Under the pieces are notes generated by a model, which worked only from the letters and a program-made list of their open reading frames with translations, was not told the origin of the DNA and searched no databases. A DNA stretch of 64,000 nt from VFJZ01 sp046598415 (lineage in GTDB: Bacteria > Actinomycetota > Thermoleophilia > Gaiellales > F1-60-MAGs149), in the NCBI GenBank assembly GCA_046598415.1, contig JBKJIG010000060.1, positions 12,400 to 76,399 of the forward strand, in the 5' to 3' direction. Below are positions 56,547-64,000 of the stretch, one piece after another. The position numbers were made by a program, and so were the translations under genes. Position 1 is the first letter of the stretch; every line of letters begins with the position of its first letter.

Positions 56547-57292
56547 CGATCGAGGATACGGACGAGCCGGCGGATGCCGCCGTCAGGGGCGGGCCAGGTG
56601 CGGCAGCCACAGAAGGCCTCCGCGTAGTCGCAGCCTCGCTGCTGCCCACGGAGCCGCGAGAGCGACTCCGAGATCTCCGCGATGTCCTGCCCGTACATGG
56701 CCTGCATCAGCTCGACCTGGCTCACGTGCTCGGCCAGCATCCGTCTGCGGACGTCGCGGGTGGCAGTCACGTCGATCCAGACGTGCGGCTCGAACGGCAC
56801 CCCCATCGTCGCATCCATGTAGACGAGGTCCGGCGTGAAGCGCAGCGGCGGCTCGTCCCCGAAGTTCGGCACCGGCGCCGCCATCCGGGCGTCGGTGACG
56901 AGCTCGCTCGTGCGCCGGTGATCGACGTGGTAGTCGACCGGCGGGTGCGTGATCAGCAGGTTGACGCCGAGCCGACGGATCAGGTCGGACAGGCGTCGGC
57001 GTTCGTCGATGGTGACGTCGACCCCCTGGTCGCGCATGCCGAGGTGGTGGTACATCGCCCCGGCGACCGCCGCCGCGCTTGCCGCCTCGCCCATGCGGAT
57101 CGTGCTGATCTCCTCCGCCGGCAGCTCGTAGGAGCCGGACTCACCCGCCGTCGTGGTCGCCATGTGCACCTTGGCGCCGGCCAGGACGAGCGCCGCGAGC
57201 GTGCCGCCGCAGAGCTCCTCGAGGTCGTCGGGGTGCGCACCGACGGCGAGCACGACCGTGCCCGCCCCCGGCCGCTGTTCGGCCTCGGTCAT
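56543..57292 (-). CDS. LmbE/PIG-L family deacetylase
   Basis: 249 residues. The zinc site AHPDDLE near residue 18 and the later His in VDYHVDHRRTSE match N-acetylglucosaminyl-type deacetylases. Relatives deacetylate mycothiol or bacillithiol precursors, lipid-linked or free amino sugars. ATG 57292 overlaps the SBP stop (ATGA), making it the last gene of a LacI-permease-permease-SBP-deacetylase operon. That context suggests it acts on an imported N-acetylated compound. Confidence 0.85.
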   Translation of the reverse strand: MTEAEQRPGAGTVVLAVGAHPDDLEELCGGTLAALVLAGAKVHMATTTAGESGSYELPAEEISTIRMGEAASAAAVAGAMYHHLGMRDQGVDVTIDERRRLSDLIRRLGVNLLITHPPVDYHVDHRRTSELVTDARMAAPVPNFGDEPPLRFTPDLVYMDATMGVPFEPHVWIDVTATRDVRRRMLAEHVSQVELMQAMYGQDIAEISESLSRLRGQQRGCDYAEAFCGCRTWPAPDGGIRRLVRILDR

Positions 57293-58992
57293 CCGGCCGT
57301 CTTGCCGATCACGTTCAGGTTTGCCGAGTCGAGCGCCGCCGAGAACGTGTAGCCCTCGAGCTTCGCCGACACGAGGTCGAGCTTGATCGGGTTCAGGAGC
57401 GGCGCCCACGGTGCGGCCTCGCGCATGATCTTCTCGTCGAGCGCCATGTACGCGTCCGCCCGCTCGGTGCCGTTGAGCGTCGCCATCCGGTCGAGTTCGG
57501 CCGTGTAGGCGGTGTCGTGGAACCGTGCGAAGTGCGGCTCGGAGTCAGGCGCGCGCGGGTCGAGCAGGGCGTCGATCCAGCTCTGGCCATCGGGGTAGTC
57601 CTGCGACCACTGGTTGATGCCCATCGGGATCTTGTTCTTGCGTTCCTTGATGATCCCGTAATTGACGGAGTCCGGAGCGGTCTTGATCTCGACCTTGATG
57701 CCGATTGCCGCCAGGTTCGCCTGCACGACCTGGGCGATCTCGCGGAAGCCAGGCGCGTCGTCGCGCGTGCGGAGCACGGTCGAGATCGGCGCCGTGACGC
57801 CCGCGTCTGTGAGGAGCTGCTTTGCCTTCGCCACGTCGGGCGTCATCGGGTAGGCGTCGTAGTCCTTGTAGCCCGGTGTCGTCGGCGGCATGATCTGGTC
57901 GGTTGGGACGGCGGTCGCCGGCCCGCCCCAGACGCGCTGGATCTGCGTGCGATCGATCGCAAAGTTGATCGCCTGGCGCACCTTCGGGTTGTCGAACGGC
58001 GCAACGTCGTTGTTCAGCCAGAGGTAGATCGTCGCCGGCTCGGGATTGGAGAACACGCGAGCCTTCAGTGTCGCGTCGCCCAGTGCGAGCGTCGCGTCGG
58101 CGGGGGAGAGCTTCTCGCCGTAGAGGTCGATGTCGCCCGCCTTGATCTTGTTCCCGGCCGCGGAGGCGTCGATCGAGAGGTCGACCTTGATCTCGTCGAC
58201 TTTGCCGCGGTCGCCGAGCGCGGCGGCGTAGCTCGGGTTGCGGACGAGGTCGAGCTCCTGCTTCGGCGTGTACGACTTCACCATGTACGGCCCGGTCGCC
58301 GCGGTCTGAAGCAGCGAGGCGTCCTCGACCGGCTTCTTCGGCGTGCCGGCGGGCACGGGGCAGGCGGTGTCGATCGCGAGCTTGTAGGGGAAGGCGCCGT
58401 CGGGCTGCGACAACGCGAACACCACCGAGTCGGCCGTGGTCGTGATGCCGGCGATATCCGCGGCGTTGCCCGCCACATAGTCGGGCTCGCCGACGATGCC
58501 GGAGAAGTAGCCGCCGGTGCCCGAGTCGACGTCCGGGGCGGTCAGGCGCTCGAACGTATACTTGATGTCGGCCGGGGTGACCGGGGCGCCACTCGAGAAC
58601 TTCGCACCCGGCTGCAGCTGCAGCGTGTACGTCTTGCCATCGGCACTCACTTGCGGCATCGCGGCGAGGCCGGCGACGAGCTGCAGCCCACCCGGGCCAG
58701 CGACGTCCGCGTAGCGCAGGAGCGTGGTGCAGGTGATGTTGCCGATCCCCCAGGTCGTGACGAAGTACCAGCGGTTGGGGTCGAGCGTGTCGATCGACCC
58801 CGTCGAGAGGCCGAAGTTGAGCGTGCCGCCGGCCGCTGCGGTGGTCGAGCCGGCGCTCTGGGTGGTGTCCGGGGTCGACGAGACCGACGATGCCGCCGGT
58901 TTGGAGTCGCCGCAGGCGGCGACGACGGCTGCCAGGGCGACGGCCGCTGCGAGGCTCCTGGCGCGAGCCTGGCCTCCGCGATAGAGATGCAT
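57289..58992 (-). CDS. Peptide-type ABC transporter substrate-binding lipoprotein
   Basis: 567 residues, SBP_bac_5 family. Lipoprotein signal SLAAAVALAAVVAAC with lipobox VAAC, then a Ser/Thr-rich linker. Family motifs include KTYTLQLQPGAKFSSG and FDNPKVRQAINFAIDRTQ. ATG 58992 has GGAGGAG about nine bases upstream. A perfect palindrome TGGAACGTTCCA lies 24-35 bp before the start. Ligand not predictable; with a deacetylase downstream, amino-sugar-containing oligomers are plausible. Confidence 0.87.
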   Translation of the reverse strand: MHLYRGGQARARSLAAAVALAAVVAACGDSKPAASSVSSTPDTTQSAGSTTAAAGGTLNFGLSTGSIDTLDPNRWYFVTTWGIGNITCTTLLRYADVAGPGGLQLVAGLAAMPQVSADGKTYTLQLQPGAKFSSGAPVTPADIKYTFERLTAPDVDSGTGGYFSGIVGEPDYVAGNAADIAGITTTADSVVFALSQPDGAFPYKLAIDTACPVPAGTPKKPVEDASLLQTAATGPYMVKSYTPKQELDLVRNPSYAAALGDRGKVDEIKVDLSIDASAAGNKIKAGDIDLYGEKLSPADATLALGDATLKARVFSNPEPATIYLWLNNDVAPFDNPKVRQAINFAIDRTQIQRVWGGPATAVPTDQIMPPTTPGYKDYDAYPMTPDVAKAKQLLTDAGVTAPISTVLRTRDDAPGFREIAQVVQANLAAIGIKVEIKTAPDSVNYGIIKERKNKIPMGINQWSQDYPDGQSWIDALLDPRAPDSEPHFARFHDTAYTAELDRMATLNGTERADAYMALDEKIMREAAPWAPLLNPIKLDLVSAKLEGYTFSAALDSANLNVIGKTAG

Positions 58993-59015
58993 GGTCTTCT
59001 CTCCTCCTTCGTTGC

Positions 59016-59027
59016 TGGAACGTTCCA
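59016..59027. promoter_or_regulatory. LacI-type operator TGGAACGTTCCA
   Basis: A perfect 12-bp palindrome in the 55-bp gap between the permease and SBP genes. It matches the sites around the lacI promoter at 62084-62154. It may act as an internal operator that limits expression of the SBP and deacetylase. Confidence 0.55.
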
Positions 59028-59047
59028 TGGACGTTCGAGGCACACGG

Positions 59048-60070
59048 TTACCCGCCCACCGCCACGTCCGCTCGGGCCCGGGGATCGAGCGCCAGGTTGA
59101 CGAGGTCGACAATCGTGTTCGCTACGACGGCGCAGATCGCCGCGAACGTGATGATCCCGACCGTGAGCGGGTAGTCGAGGTTCTCGATCGACGACAGGCC
59201 GACGTAGCCGAGGCCGGGCAGCCCGAAGATCGTCTCCACGAACAGGGAGCCGCCGAGCGCGACGCCGACATCGAGGCCGAGCAGCGTGATCACGACCGGG
59301 GCGACGTTGCGGCCAGCGTGCCGGTAGAGGATACGCCGACGCCCGGCGCCCTTCGCCTGAGCGGTGCGCACGTAGTCCTGGCTGAGCTGCTCGAGCATCA
59401 GCGCCCGGACGAAGCGCGCGTAGATCGCGGCGAAGCCGATCGCGAGCGCGATCCAGGGCAACATGAGGTGGTGGAACCACTGCCAGATCCCCTGCGAGAT
59501 CGGGACGTAGCCGTCGATCGGGAAGATGCGCGTGCCGATCGGCAGGATCCCCAAACCGAACAGACGTCCCTGCGTCGGCTCGTAGGCCAGGTAGTACGAG
59601 AGCATCGGCGAGAGCCAGAAAACCGGCATCGAGATGCCAATCAGCACAGCGACCATCAGCGCCCGGTCGGCGAGGCCGCCCGGCCGTGTCGCGCCGACCA
59701 GTCCGACCGGGATCGCGATCGCCATCCAGAGCACCGCGGCACCGACCACGAGCGACGCGGTCGTCCCGGCCGCCGGTAGCACGATGTCCGAGACCGGCCG
59801 GCGCTCGACGAACGAGTAGCCGAAGTCGAGGTGCAGGGCGTGCCAGGCGAAGCGCAGGTACTGCTCGTAGTAGGGGCGGTCGGTGCCGAGGATGTGCTCG
59901 ACCTGGGCGATGCGCTCCGGCGTCGCGGTCTTGCCCGCGACACGGTCGGCCGGCGACGACCCCGTCAGGTCGGCGATCACGAAGAACAGTCCCCAGGCGA
60001 GCAGCGTGATCGTCATGAGCTGCAACACCATCGCGAGCAGGCGGCGCATGACGAAGCGCCAGGCGGTCAC
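59048..60070 (-). CDS. Peptide-type ABC transporter permease (DppB type)
   Basis: 340 residues. The N-terminus RRLLAMVLQLMTITLLAWGLF leads to ADRVAGKTATPERIAQVEHILG, then the contact loop YVRTAQAKGAGRRRILYRH. GTG 60070 overlaps the preceding permease stop (GTGA); ATG 60049 is an alternative seven codons later. Confidence 0.88.
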   Translation of the reverse strand: MTAWRFVMRRLLAMVLQLMTITLLAWGLFFVIADLTGSSPADRVAGKTATPERIAQVEHILGTDRPYYEQYLRFAWHALHLDFGYSFVERRPVSDIVLPAAGTTASLVVGAAVLWMAIAIPVGLVGATRPGGLADRALMVAVLIGISMPVFWLSPMLSYYLAYEPTQGRLFGLGILPIGTRIFPIDGYVPISQGIWQWFHHLMLPWIALAIGFAAIYARFVRALMLEQLSQDYVRTAQAKGAGRRRILYRHAGRNVAPVVITLLGLDVGVALGGSLFVETIFGLPGLGYVGLSSIENLDYPLTVGIITFAAICAVVANTIVDLVNLALDPRARADVAVGG

Positions 60071-61038
60071 AGGCCACCTCTGTGGGCGGAGGTCGCGTCC
60101 CGCAGCGCATCGCCGAGGAGGTTGAAGGCGAGCATCGTCAGCACGAGCGCGATGCCCGGCACGAGCGCCAGCGACGGCTCGATCCGGTAGAGGCCAGACG
60201 TCACCCCGTCCGACAGCATCTGCCCCCAGCTCGCCGTCGGCGGCGGCACGCCGACGCCAATGTAGGAGAGCCCGGCCTCGAACAGGATGTTCGCAGCGAC
60301 GATGCTCGTCGAGTACACGAGCACCGGACCCATCGCCTGCGGCAGAACGTGCCGGACGATGATCCGAGCCGACCCAGCACCGAGGCTGCGCGCCGCCTCG
60401 ACGTACTGGGACTCGCGCACCGTGATCGCGACGGTGCGGACGATCCGCGCCGGGTAGAACCACGAGAAGACGGCGATCACGAACAAGACGTTGCCGAGGC
60501 CGGGACCGATCACGACGGCGAGGCCGATCGCCAGCAGCAGCGCGGGGAACGCCATCGCCGTCTCCACCATGCGGCTGATCACGGCGTCGAGTTTGCCGCC
60601 GAAGTAGCCGGCGACCACGCCGAGCAGGATGCCGACGAGCACCGCGAGCGTCGTCGCACCCATCGCAACGATCAGCGAGATGCGCGCGCCGTAGAGGACG
60701 CGCACCAGCATGTCGCGGCCGAGCCGGTCGGCACCGAGCACGAAGAAGTCCCCGTGCAGGTCAGGGGTGAAGCCGTCGGCCTCGTACGCGTGCTGGAGCG
60801 GGCCGACGGGCACGCCGTTGGCGCCGAGCGCCGCCGGGAACTGCGCGTTCGGCGGGTGACCGATGAGTGAGGCAACAAGCGGCGCACCGAACGACGCGCC
60901 GCACACGAGCAGCACGAGGAAGGCGAGCGAGGCAAGCGCGATCCGGTCGCGCCGCAGCCGTCGCAGGAGCAGCGCGGAGGGGCTGCGGGCCGGCGGCGCG
61001 AGCGATTCCGCCGCAGGCTCCACGGAGGTGGCGCTCAC
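60067..61038 (-). CDS. Peptide-type ABC transporter permease (DppC type)
   Basis: 323 residues. FFVLGADRLGRDMLVRVLYGAR marks the start of the transport domain, and EAARSLGAGSARIIVRHVLPQ is the ATPase-contact loop. GTG 61038 overlaps the LacI stop as GTGA. No ATPase gene belongs to this operon, so the ATPases must come from elsewhere, perhaps from the dppDF-like pair at 26580-28588. Confidence 0.9.
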   Translation of the reverse strand: MSATSVEPAAESLAPPARSPSALLLRRLRRDRIALASLAFLVLLVCGASFGAPLVASLIGHPPNAQFPAALGANGVPVGPLQHAYEADGFTPDLHGDFFVLGADRLGRDMLVRVLYGARISLIVAMGATTLAVLVGILLGVVAGYFGGKLDAVISRMVETAMAFPALLLAIGLAVVIGPGLGNVLFVIAVFSWFYPARIVRTVAITVRESQYVEAARSLGAGSARIIVRHVLPQAMGPVLVYSTSIVAANILFEAGLSYIGVGVPPPTASWGQMLSDGVTSGLYRIEPSLALVPGIALVLTMLAFNLLGDALRDATSAHRGGL

Positions 61039-62072
61039 GGCGGCGGCCCCGTCGTCGAGCGTACCACCAGCACCGGCTCGAAGACGTGGTGGTCCGGCGC
61101 GCGGCCACGGTCGGGATCGGACAGGCGGTCGACCAGCGCAGCGACCGCCGTCTCCCCCATCGCCGTCGCGTCCTGGCGGATTGTGGTCAGGCCGATCCGG
61201 GCGGCGCCCGCGATCGGCAGGTCGGAGAAGCCGACCACCGAGACATCGGCCGGCACGAGAAGCCCGCGCGCCTCCAGCGAGTCGATCACGCCGACAGCCA
61301 CCAGGTCGTCGTAGACGAGGATCGCCGTCGGTCGCGGCTCGAGCGCCACCAGGGCGCGCGCGACGCCCGGGCGCGGCGCAGGCTCGTTGCTGCCGGGCAC
61401 GCGCCGGTCACGCAGCAACAGCGCGTCGTCGAACGGCAGGCCCGCAGCGCCGAGCGCGGCCCGGTAGCCTGCGACCCGCGCCGGCCGGTCGCCGCCTGGC
61501 TCGTCCGACTCGAGAAGCGCCGCGATCCGCCGGTGGCCGAGCCCGACCAGGTGGCGCATTGCGAGGACGATCCCGAGCTCCTCGTCGACGCCGATCACCC
61601 CGACACCCACGGTCTCCTCGAGCGCGGTGTCGACGACGACCGTCGGGTAGCCGGCCTCGACGACCGCGCGGACAGCACCCGGATCACCGACCGCGCAGAG
61701 CAGGAACGCCTCCGGACGATGCTCCATCAGCTCGCGGGCGACGTCCACCTCGCTGCGCTGGCCGAACGCGGAGCTCGCGATCAGGATGCGGTAGCCCGCA
61801 CGCGTCGCAGCGACCTCGGCGCCGCGCAGCACGGCGCCGTAGAAGGGGTTGCCGAGGTCGGGAGCGACGACGCCGATCGTACGCGTGCGTCGCTGGACGA
61901 GCCCGCGGGCGACGGCGCTCGGCGTGTAGTCGAGGTCGTCGATCGCCGCGCGGACGCGGCTGGCGAGCTCGGCGTCGACGCTGGCGCGTCCGGCGAGGAC
62001 GTTCGAGACGGTCGACTTGGAGACACCGGCACGGGCAGCGACGTCGATGATGGTGACTGGAGATCGTTGCAT
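61035..62072 (-). CDS. LacI family repressor of the second peptide-type importer operon
   Basis: 345 residues, full family length. HTH VTIIDVAARAGVSKSTVSNVLAG, hinge LDYTPSAVARGLVQ, then a complete periplasmic-binding-like effector domain with RPTAILVYDDLVAVG and SVVGFSDLPIAG. It is the first gene of the operon it probably controls. Its recognition-helix sequence SKSTVSNV is the same as in the inositol-operon repressor. The promoter and two operators lie directly upstream. Confidence 0.88.
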   Translation of the reverse strand: MQRSPVTIIDVAARAGVSKSTVSNVLAGRASVDAELASRVRAAIDDLDYTPSAVARGLVQRRTRTIGVVAPDLGNPFYGAVLRGAEVAATRAGYRILIASSAFGQRSEVDVARELMEHRPEAFLLCAVGDPGAVRAVVEAGYPTVVVDTALEETVGVGVIGVDEELGIVLAMRHLVGLGHRRIAALLESDEPGGDRPARVAGYRAALGAAGLPFDDALLLRDRRVPGSNEPAPRPGVARALVALEPRPTAILVYDDLVAVGVIDSLEARGLLVPADVSVVGFSDLPIAGAARIGLTTIRQDATAMGETAVAALVDRLSDPDRGRAPDHHVFEPVLVVRSTTGPPP

Positions 62073-62083
62073 GTGCCGCGAGA

Positions 62084-62095
62084 TGGAGCGTTACA
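62084..62095. promoter_or_regulatory. Imperfect LacI operator TGGAGCGTTACA
   Basis: Matches TGGAACGTTCCA at 10 of 12 positions. It lies at about +8 relative to the predicted minus-strand -10 and 12 bp before the lacI start codon. Confidence 0.45.
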
Positions 62096-62102
62096 CGGCA
62101 GG

Positions 62103-62131
62103 AGTATCCTCCAGGGCCCACGCCCTGTCAA
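62103..62131 (-). promoter_or_regulatory. Promoter of the lacI-permease-SBP-deacetylase operon
   Basis: On the minus strand, TTGACA (62131-62126) and GATACT (62108-62103) are separated by exactly 17 bp. It is flanked on each side by an operator-like palindrome, an arrangement that allows repression by looping or blocking. Confidence 0.6.
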
Positions 62132-62136
62132 GTCGG

Positions 62137-62154
62137 GCGTGGAACGATCCACGC
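62137..62154. promoter_or_regulatory. LacI-type operator GCGTGGAACGATCCACGC
   Basis: Seven-base arms GCGTGGA/TCCACGC around ACGA. It lies just upstream of the -35 element of the operon promoter. The core is the same GGAWCGWTCC as at 33788 and 59016. Confidence 0.6.
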
Positions 62155-62202
62155 CAGTCGGCGTCCACGACCTTCGCCGGGGCGATCCGCCGCCGGGTAC
62201 GC

Positions 62203-62478
62203 CTACGCCGACGGGTCGTCCGCGCGATCCGCCGCGAGTGTCTTGCCTGAATCCTGATGCGCGACAAACGCTGCGGGCCACGCTCCGGTGGCGCCCGCGG
62301 GGCCTCTCTGGCCCTTGAGCGCGGTGCGCGTCTTCTTGGAGATGTCCTTCAGCTGAATGGTGCCGTCCTTGATCCGCGCACTGGTAATCAACGAAGCAGC
62401 GACGGCCGAGCCGGACGTCGCGACGATGAGCGCGGTGATCCCGACGACGAGCCCGGCGCTGGGTCTGCGGGACTTCAT
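62203..62478 (-). CDS. Short secreted protein with a collagen-like tail
   Basis: 91 residues. The start MKSRRPSAGLVVGITALIVA followed by a small-residue cleavage site (AVAA) is a Sec signal peptide. The mature part has IKDGTIQLKDISKKTRTALKG and then GQRGPAGATGA, the beginning of a Gly-x-y tail. Longer relatives with this signal, an NG(T/A)I-type motif and a collagen-like tail are common in Thermoleophilia; function unknown. This copy ends soon after the first Gly-Pro units and may be a shortened member. A GGGGG run sits before ATG 62478. Confidence 0.65.
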   Translation of the reverse strand: MKSRRPSAGLVVGITALIVATSGSAVAASLITSARIKDGTIQLKDISKKTRTALKGQRGPAGATGAWPAAFVAHQDSGKTLAADRADDPSA

Positions 62479-62642
62479 CAAACACCCCCGGATCGGTGTG
62501 ACGGCCGCGCCCCGACTCCTGGGAGCGCGGAGAAAACCCCCGATCCTCATCACGAAAGGCCGTGACGGCGTGCGCCACGATCGGGCGCGCCGACCTGAAC
62601 GAGACACCGATTCGGCGACCGGATCAACGCCAGAACAAGAAT

Positions 62643-62683
62643 TGCCCTCGAGCGGACTCGAACCGCTGACCGCCTCCTTACCA
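62643..62683 (-). tRNA. 3' half of a tRNA-Thr(GGT) gene (attachment-site fragment)
   Basis: On the minus strand the sequence runs from the anticodon loop (TGGTAA) through GGAGG, a five-base variable loop, the T arm AGCGG-TTCGAGT-CCGCT and acceptor strand CGAGGGC with discriminator A. The 5' half is absent: the sequence before the anticodon loop does not pair with GGAGG. Such fragments mark the distal end of an element integrated into a tRNA gene. It is not a functional tRNA. Confidence 0.65.
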
Positions 62684-62836
62684 TTCGGATCGGAGCTGTC
62701 CACACGGGGGTAACGGTGCCCCCACATGTCCCCCGGATCCGTGCGCTCAGACCGGTTCCGAGTGTCTCGCAGAGTCCCCCACGTTCCCTCTCGTTCGCGG
62801 CGGCGTGTTCCCCGCAGGTTCCCGCGGTCCCGACGC
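62673..62836 (+). repeat. Direct repeat copy 1 flanking the toxin-antitoxin pair
   Basis: Begins with CCTCCTTACCATTCGGATCG, overlapping the tRNA fragment at its anticodon arm, and continues for about 160 bp. The second copy starts 971 bp downstream. The first 24 bases are identical; the remainder is clearly related, with shared blocks such as GGGGGTAACGGTG and TCCGTGCGCTCAGAC. Confidence 0.75.
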
Positions 62837-62897
62837 ACCTGGCGGCGCGGCACCAACGGCAAGGAACGCGCAGACCCATGACCCGCCGGCAAACGCC

Positions 62898-62922
62898 TGT
62901 AGCACACATCGTGGTACAGTAC
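62898..62922 (+). promoter_or_regulatory. Toxin-antitoxin promoter/operator
   Basis: TGTAGCAC and GTGGTACA form an inverted repeat (seven of eight positions) around five bases, followed by GTACAGTAC. TACAGT at 62915-62920 is a possible -10, seven bases before ATG 62927. No ribosome-binding site fits in that gap, so the mRNA is probably leaderless. The repeat is a likely binding site for the antitoxin. Confidence 0.5.
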
Positions 62923-62926
62923 GAAC

Positions 62927-63175
62927 ATGGCTTCTCGAACTGTCCGCGCCCGACTCGATGACCGTGCAGAAGAGGCGCTTGAGGTTCTGCTCCGCGAGGG
63001 TGCCACGGAGTCGGCCATTGTCCGCACCGCTCTCGTCGAGGCAGCCGACCGTCGCCGTCGCAGGGCTGGTCTAGCGGACGAAGTCGCGATGCTCGCTGCT
63101 GATCCGGTTGACACCGCTGAGCGTCGGGCCGTCATGGACGACCTTCGCTCGCTTGGCCCGGTCTGGCCGGAGTGA
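62927..63175 (+). CDS. Ribbon-helix-helix-type antitoxin
   Basis: 82 residues. The N-terminus MASRTVRARLDDRAEEALEVL followed by GATESAIVRTALVEAADR is the RHH DNA-binding fold, and the acidic C-terminus (AVMDDLRSLGPVWPE) would wrap the toxin. It pairs with the MazF-like gene, which overlaps it by GTGA. It probably represses its own promoter. Confidence 0.78.
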   Translation: MASRTVRARLDDRAEEALEVLLREGATESAIVRTALVEAADRRRRRAGLADEVAMLAADPVDTAERRAVMDDLRSLGPVWPE

Positions 63176-63486
63176 GGCGCGGCGACGTCTTCGAAATCCG
63201 TCTGCACGGTGCCCGCGGTCGCGAACAGCGAAACAAGCGGTACGGCGTCATCGTCCAGATAGACGATCTGCTCATGCTGTCCACGGTGATCGTCGCGCCC
63301 ACATCAACGCAAACGCGCGAGGCGACGTTCCGGCCCCGGATTCTGCTCAACGACGATCCGACGCGTGTACTCGTCGAACAACTGCGGGCGATTGATGTCA
63401 ACGATCTAGGCGATCAGATTGGACGGGTTACCGCTGCCGAACAGCGCGCAATCGACGACGCTCTGATTCTCGTGCTCGGGCTGTAG
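63172..63486 (+). CDS. MazF/PemK-type endoribonuclease toxin
   Basis: 104 residues. The start RRGDVFEIRL, the loop GREQRNKRYGVIVQ, then TVIVAPTSTQTREATFRPR and VLVEQLRAIDVNDLGDQIGRV follow the MazF fold, which cuts mRNA at short sequence motifs. The usual catalytic Arg (in the EQ-xxx-RP loop) has its counterpart in NKRYG. GTG 63172 overlaps the antitoxin stop (GTGA). Confidence 0.8.
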   Translation: MRRGDVFEIRLHGARGREQRNKRYGVIVQIDDLLMLSTVIVAPTSTQTREATFRPRILLNDDPTRVLVEQLRAIDVNDLGDQIGRVTAAEQRAIDDALILVLGL

Positions 63487-63937
63487 AAACGGATGTCGGA
63501 CGCGCCAACCCTTCTCCACGGTGGAAGAGGCCAGGAGGCGCGGATTTGGCTTGAAGATACTGTCCCGACGACGCTGACACGGTCGCGCGGGAACATTGCG
63601 GGGACACGCAGGACTCCCGTCTTCAGTCCGATTGGAAAGACCCCCTCCTTACCATTCGGATCGGAGCGGTCCAGCCGGGGGTAACGGTGACCCCTGATGT
63701 CCCTGGAATCCGTGCGCTCAGACGATTCCGGGTGTCTCGGTCAGTCCCCCGCGTTCCCACGCGTGGTCGGCGGCGTGTTCCCGCAGGGTTCCCCCGCGGA
63801 CACGCCGACGGCTCAAGCGGGCTTGCGGGCGCGAGGGAGTGGCGAAATCGCCCCTTTCTCTGACGGGCCTAATTCGCATTCACCGCCTGGGCCCCCGTCT
63901 CTCGCGAAATCTGCGCCTTCTCTCCCGAGCAGAGAGC
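63487..63937. other. Non-coding end of the island with repeat copy 2
   Basis: A 451-bp stretch with no recognisable coding sequence. It contains the second direct repeat from 63644. Low similarity to known genes prevents any call on the first 150 bp. Confidence 0.4.
63644..63810 (+). repeat. Direct repeat copy 2 flanking the toxin-antitoxin pair
   Basis: Begins with the same CCTCCTTACCATTCGGATCG as copy 1 and shares GGGGGTAACGGTG, TCCGTGCGCTCAGAC and GGCGGCGTGTTCC. It lacks the T-arm and acceptor part of the tRNA found to the left of copy 1. Confidence 0.75.
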
Positions 63938-64000
63938 CTACGGCTTCCGCGCTATCACGACGCCGTTCGCACCCGGCGCGTCGAACCAGACCGTCCGGAT
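63938..64000 (-). CDS. C-terminal end of an unidentified protein, cut by the window edge
   Basis: Twenty residues ending GANGVVIARKP before a TAG at 63940-63938. The frame is open to the edge. Too short to assign. Position beside a putative attachment repeat makes a mobile-element protein possible. Confidence 0.3.
   Translation of the reverse strand: MRTVWFDAPGANGVVIARKP

Noticed and set aside
62643..62683. Functional tRNA-Thr gene
   Set aside because: The D arm and the 5' strands of the acceptor and anticodon stems are missing, so it cannot fold as a tRNA.
62673..63810. CRISPR array
   Set aside because: Only two long, imperfect direct repeats 971 bp apart with genes between them; no short regular repeats or spacers.

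Overview
The window is GC-rich (roughly 70%) bacterial chromosome with many GTG starts, dense same-strand operons and repeated 4-base start/stop overlaps (ATGA, GTGA). This coding style, the full dpp and CUT1 type transporters, the Corynebacterium-like inositol aldolase and a short secreted protein beginning MKSRRPS with a Gly-Pro tail suggest a high-GC actinobacterium, most likely class Thermoleophilia (Solirubrobacterales or Gaiellales). That placement is an inference from style and families and rests on no marker gene.

Layout. 1-4571: an MFS exporter with a C-terminal cyclic-nucleotide-binding domain, overlapped by a carnosine-synthase-like ATP-grasp ligase, then an FAD amine/amino-acid oxidase. 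4810-12346: a 1615-residue hybrid histidine kinase built on GAF domains repeated every 169 codons, overlapped by a response regulator fused to a class III nucleotide cyclase, then a DUF2254 membrane protein. 12513-22813: an SDR with the stump of a second one, a glycosyltransferase, a ZIP transporter, a C69-like Ntn hydrolase with Ser where Cys is expected, an Asp/Glu racemase-like protein, gcvPA-gcvPB, and a YunG-like protein. 22844-28588: a complete oligopeptide ABC importer (SBP, two permeases, two ATPases), followed by the broken C-terminal end of a proline iminopeptidase.

28980-33680: a Calvin-cycle block, cbbL-cbbS-cbbX-prk on the minus strand with divergent cbbR (red-type form IC RuBisCO with its activase). 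33814-43235: a tightly overlapping nine-gene inositol-type catabolic operon (two Gfo/Idh/MocA dehydrogenases, two TIM-barrel isomerase/dehydratases, a LacI repressor, iolD, iolC, iolB and a LacD-like aldolase) behind a clear promoter and operator. A PhyH dioxygenase follows, and a CUT1 sugar importer (44394-48668) reads toward it.

48907-56546: small accessory genes, then a regulated unit encoding a ferritin-like diiron protein, a Rieske protein with a G7 frameshift and an XRE-cupin regulator, and then a broken AbiEii-type toxin. 56543-62072: a second peptide-type ABC importer without ATPases, with a LmbE/PIG-L deacetylase and its own LacI repressor. 62203-64000: a short secreted protein, a tRNA-Thr 3' fragment and two ~160-bp direct repeats enclosing a RHH/MazF toxin-antitoxin pair, which looks like a small integrated island.

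Two regulatory links tie regions together. The two LacI repressors share an identical recognition-helix core, and palindromes of the same type (TGGAWCGWTCCA) sit at both operons. A cyclase and a cyclic-nucleotide-binding transporter lie within 10 kb, so second-messenger control of export is possible.
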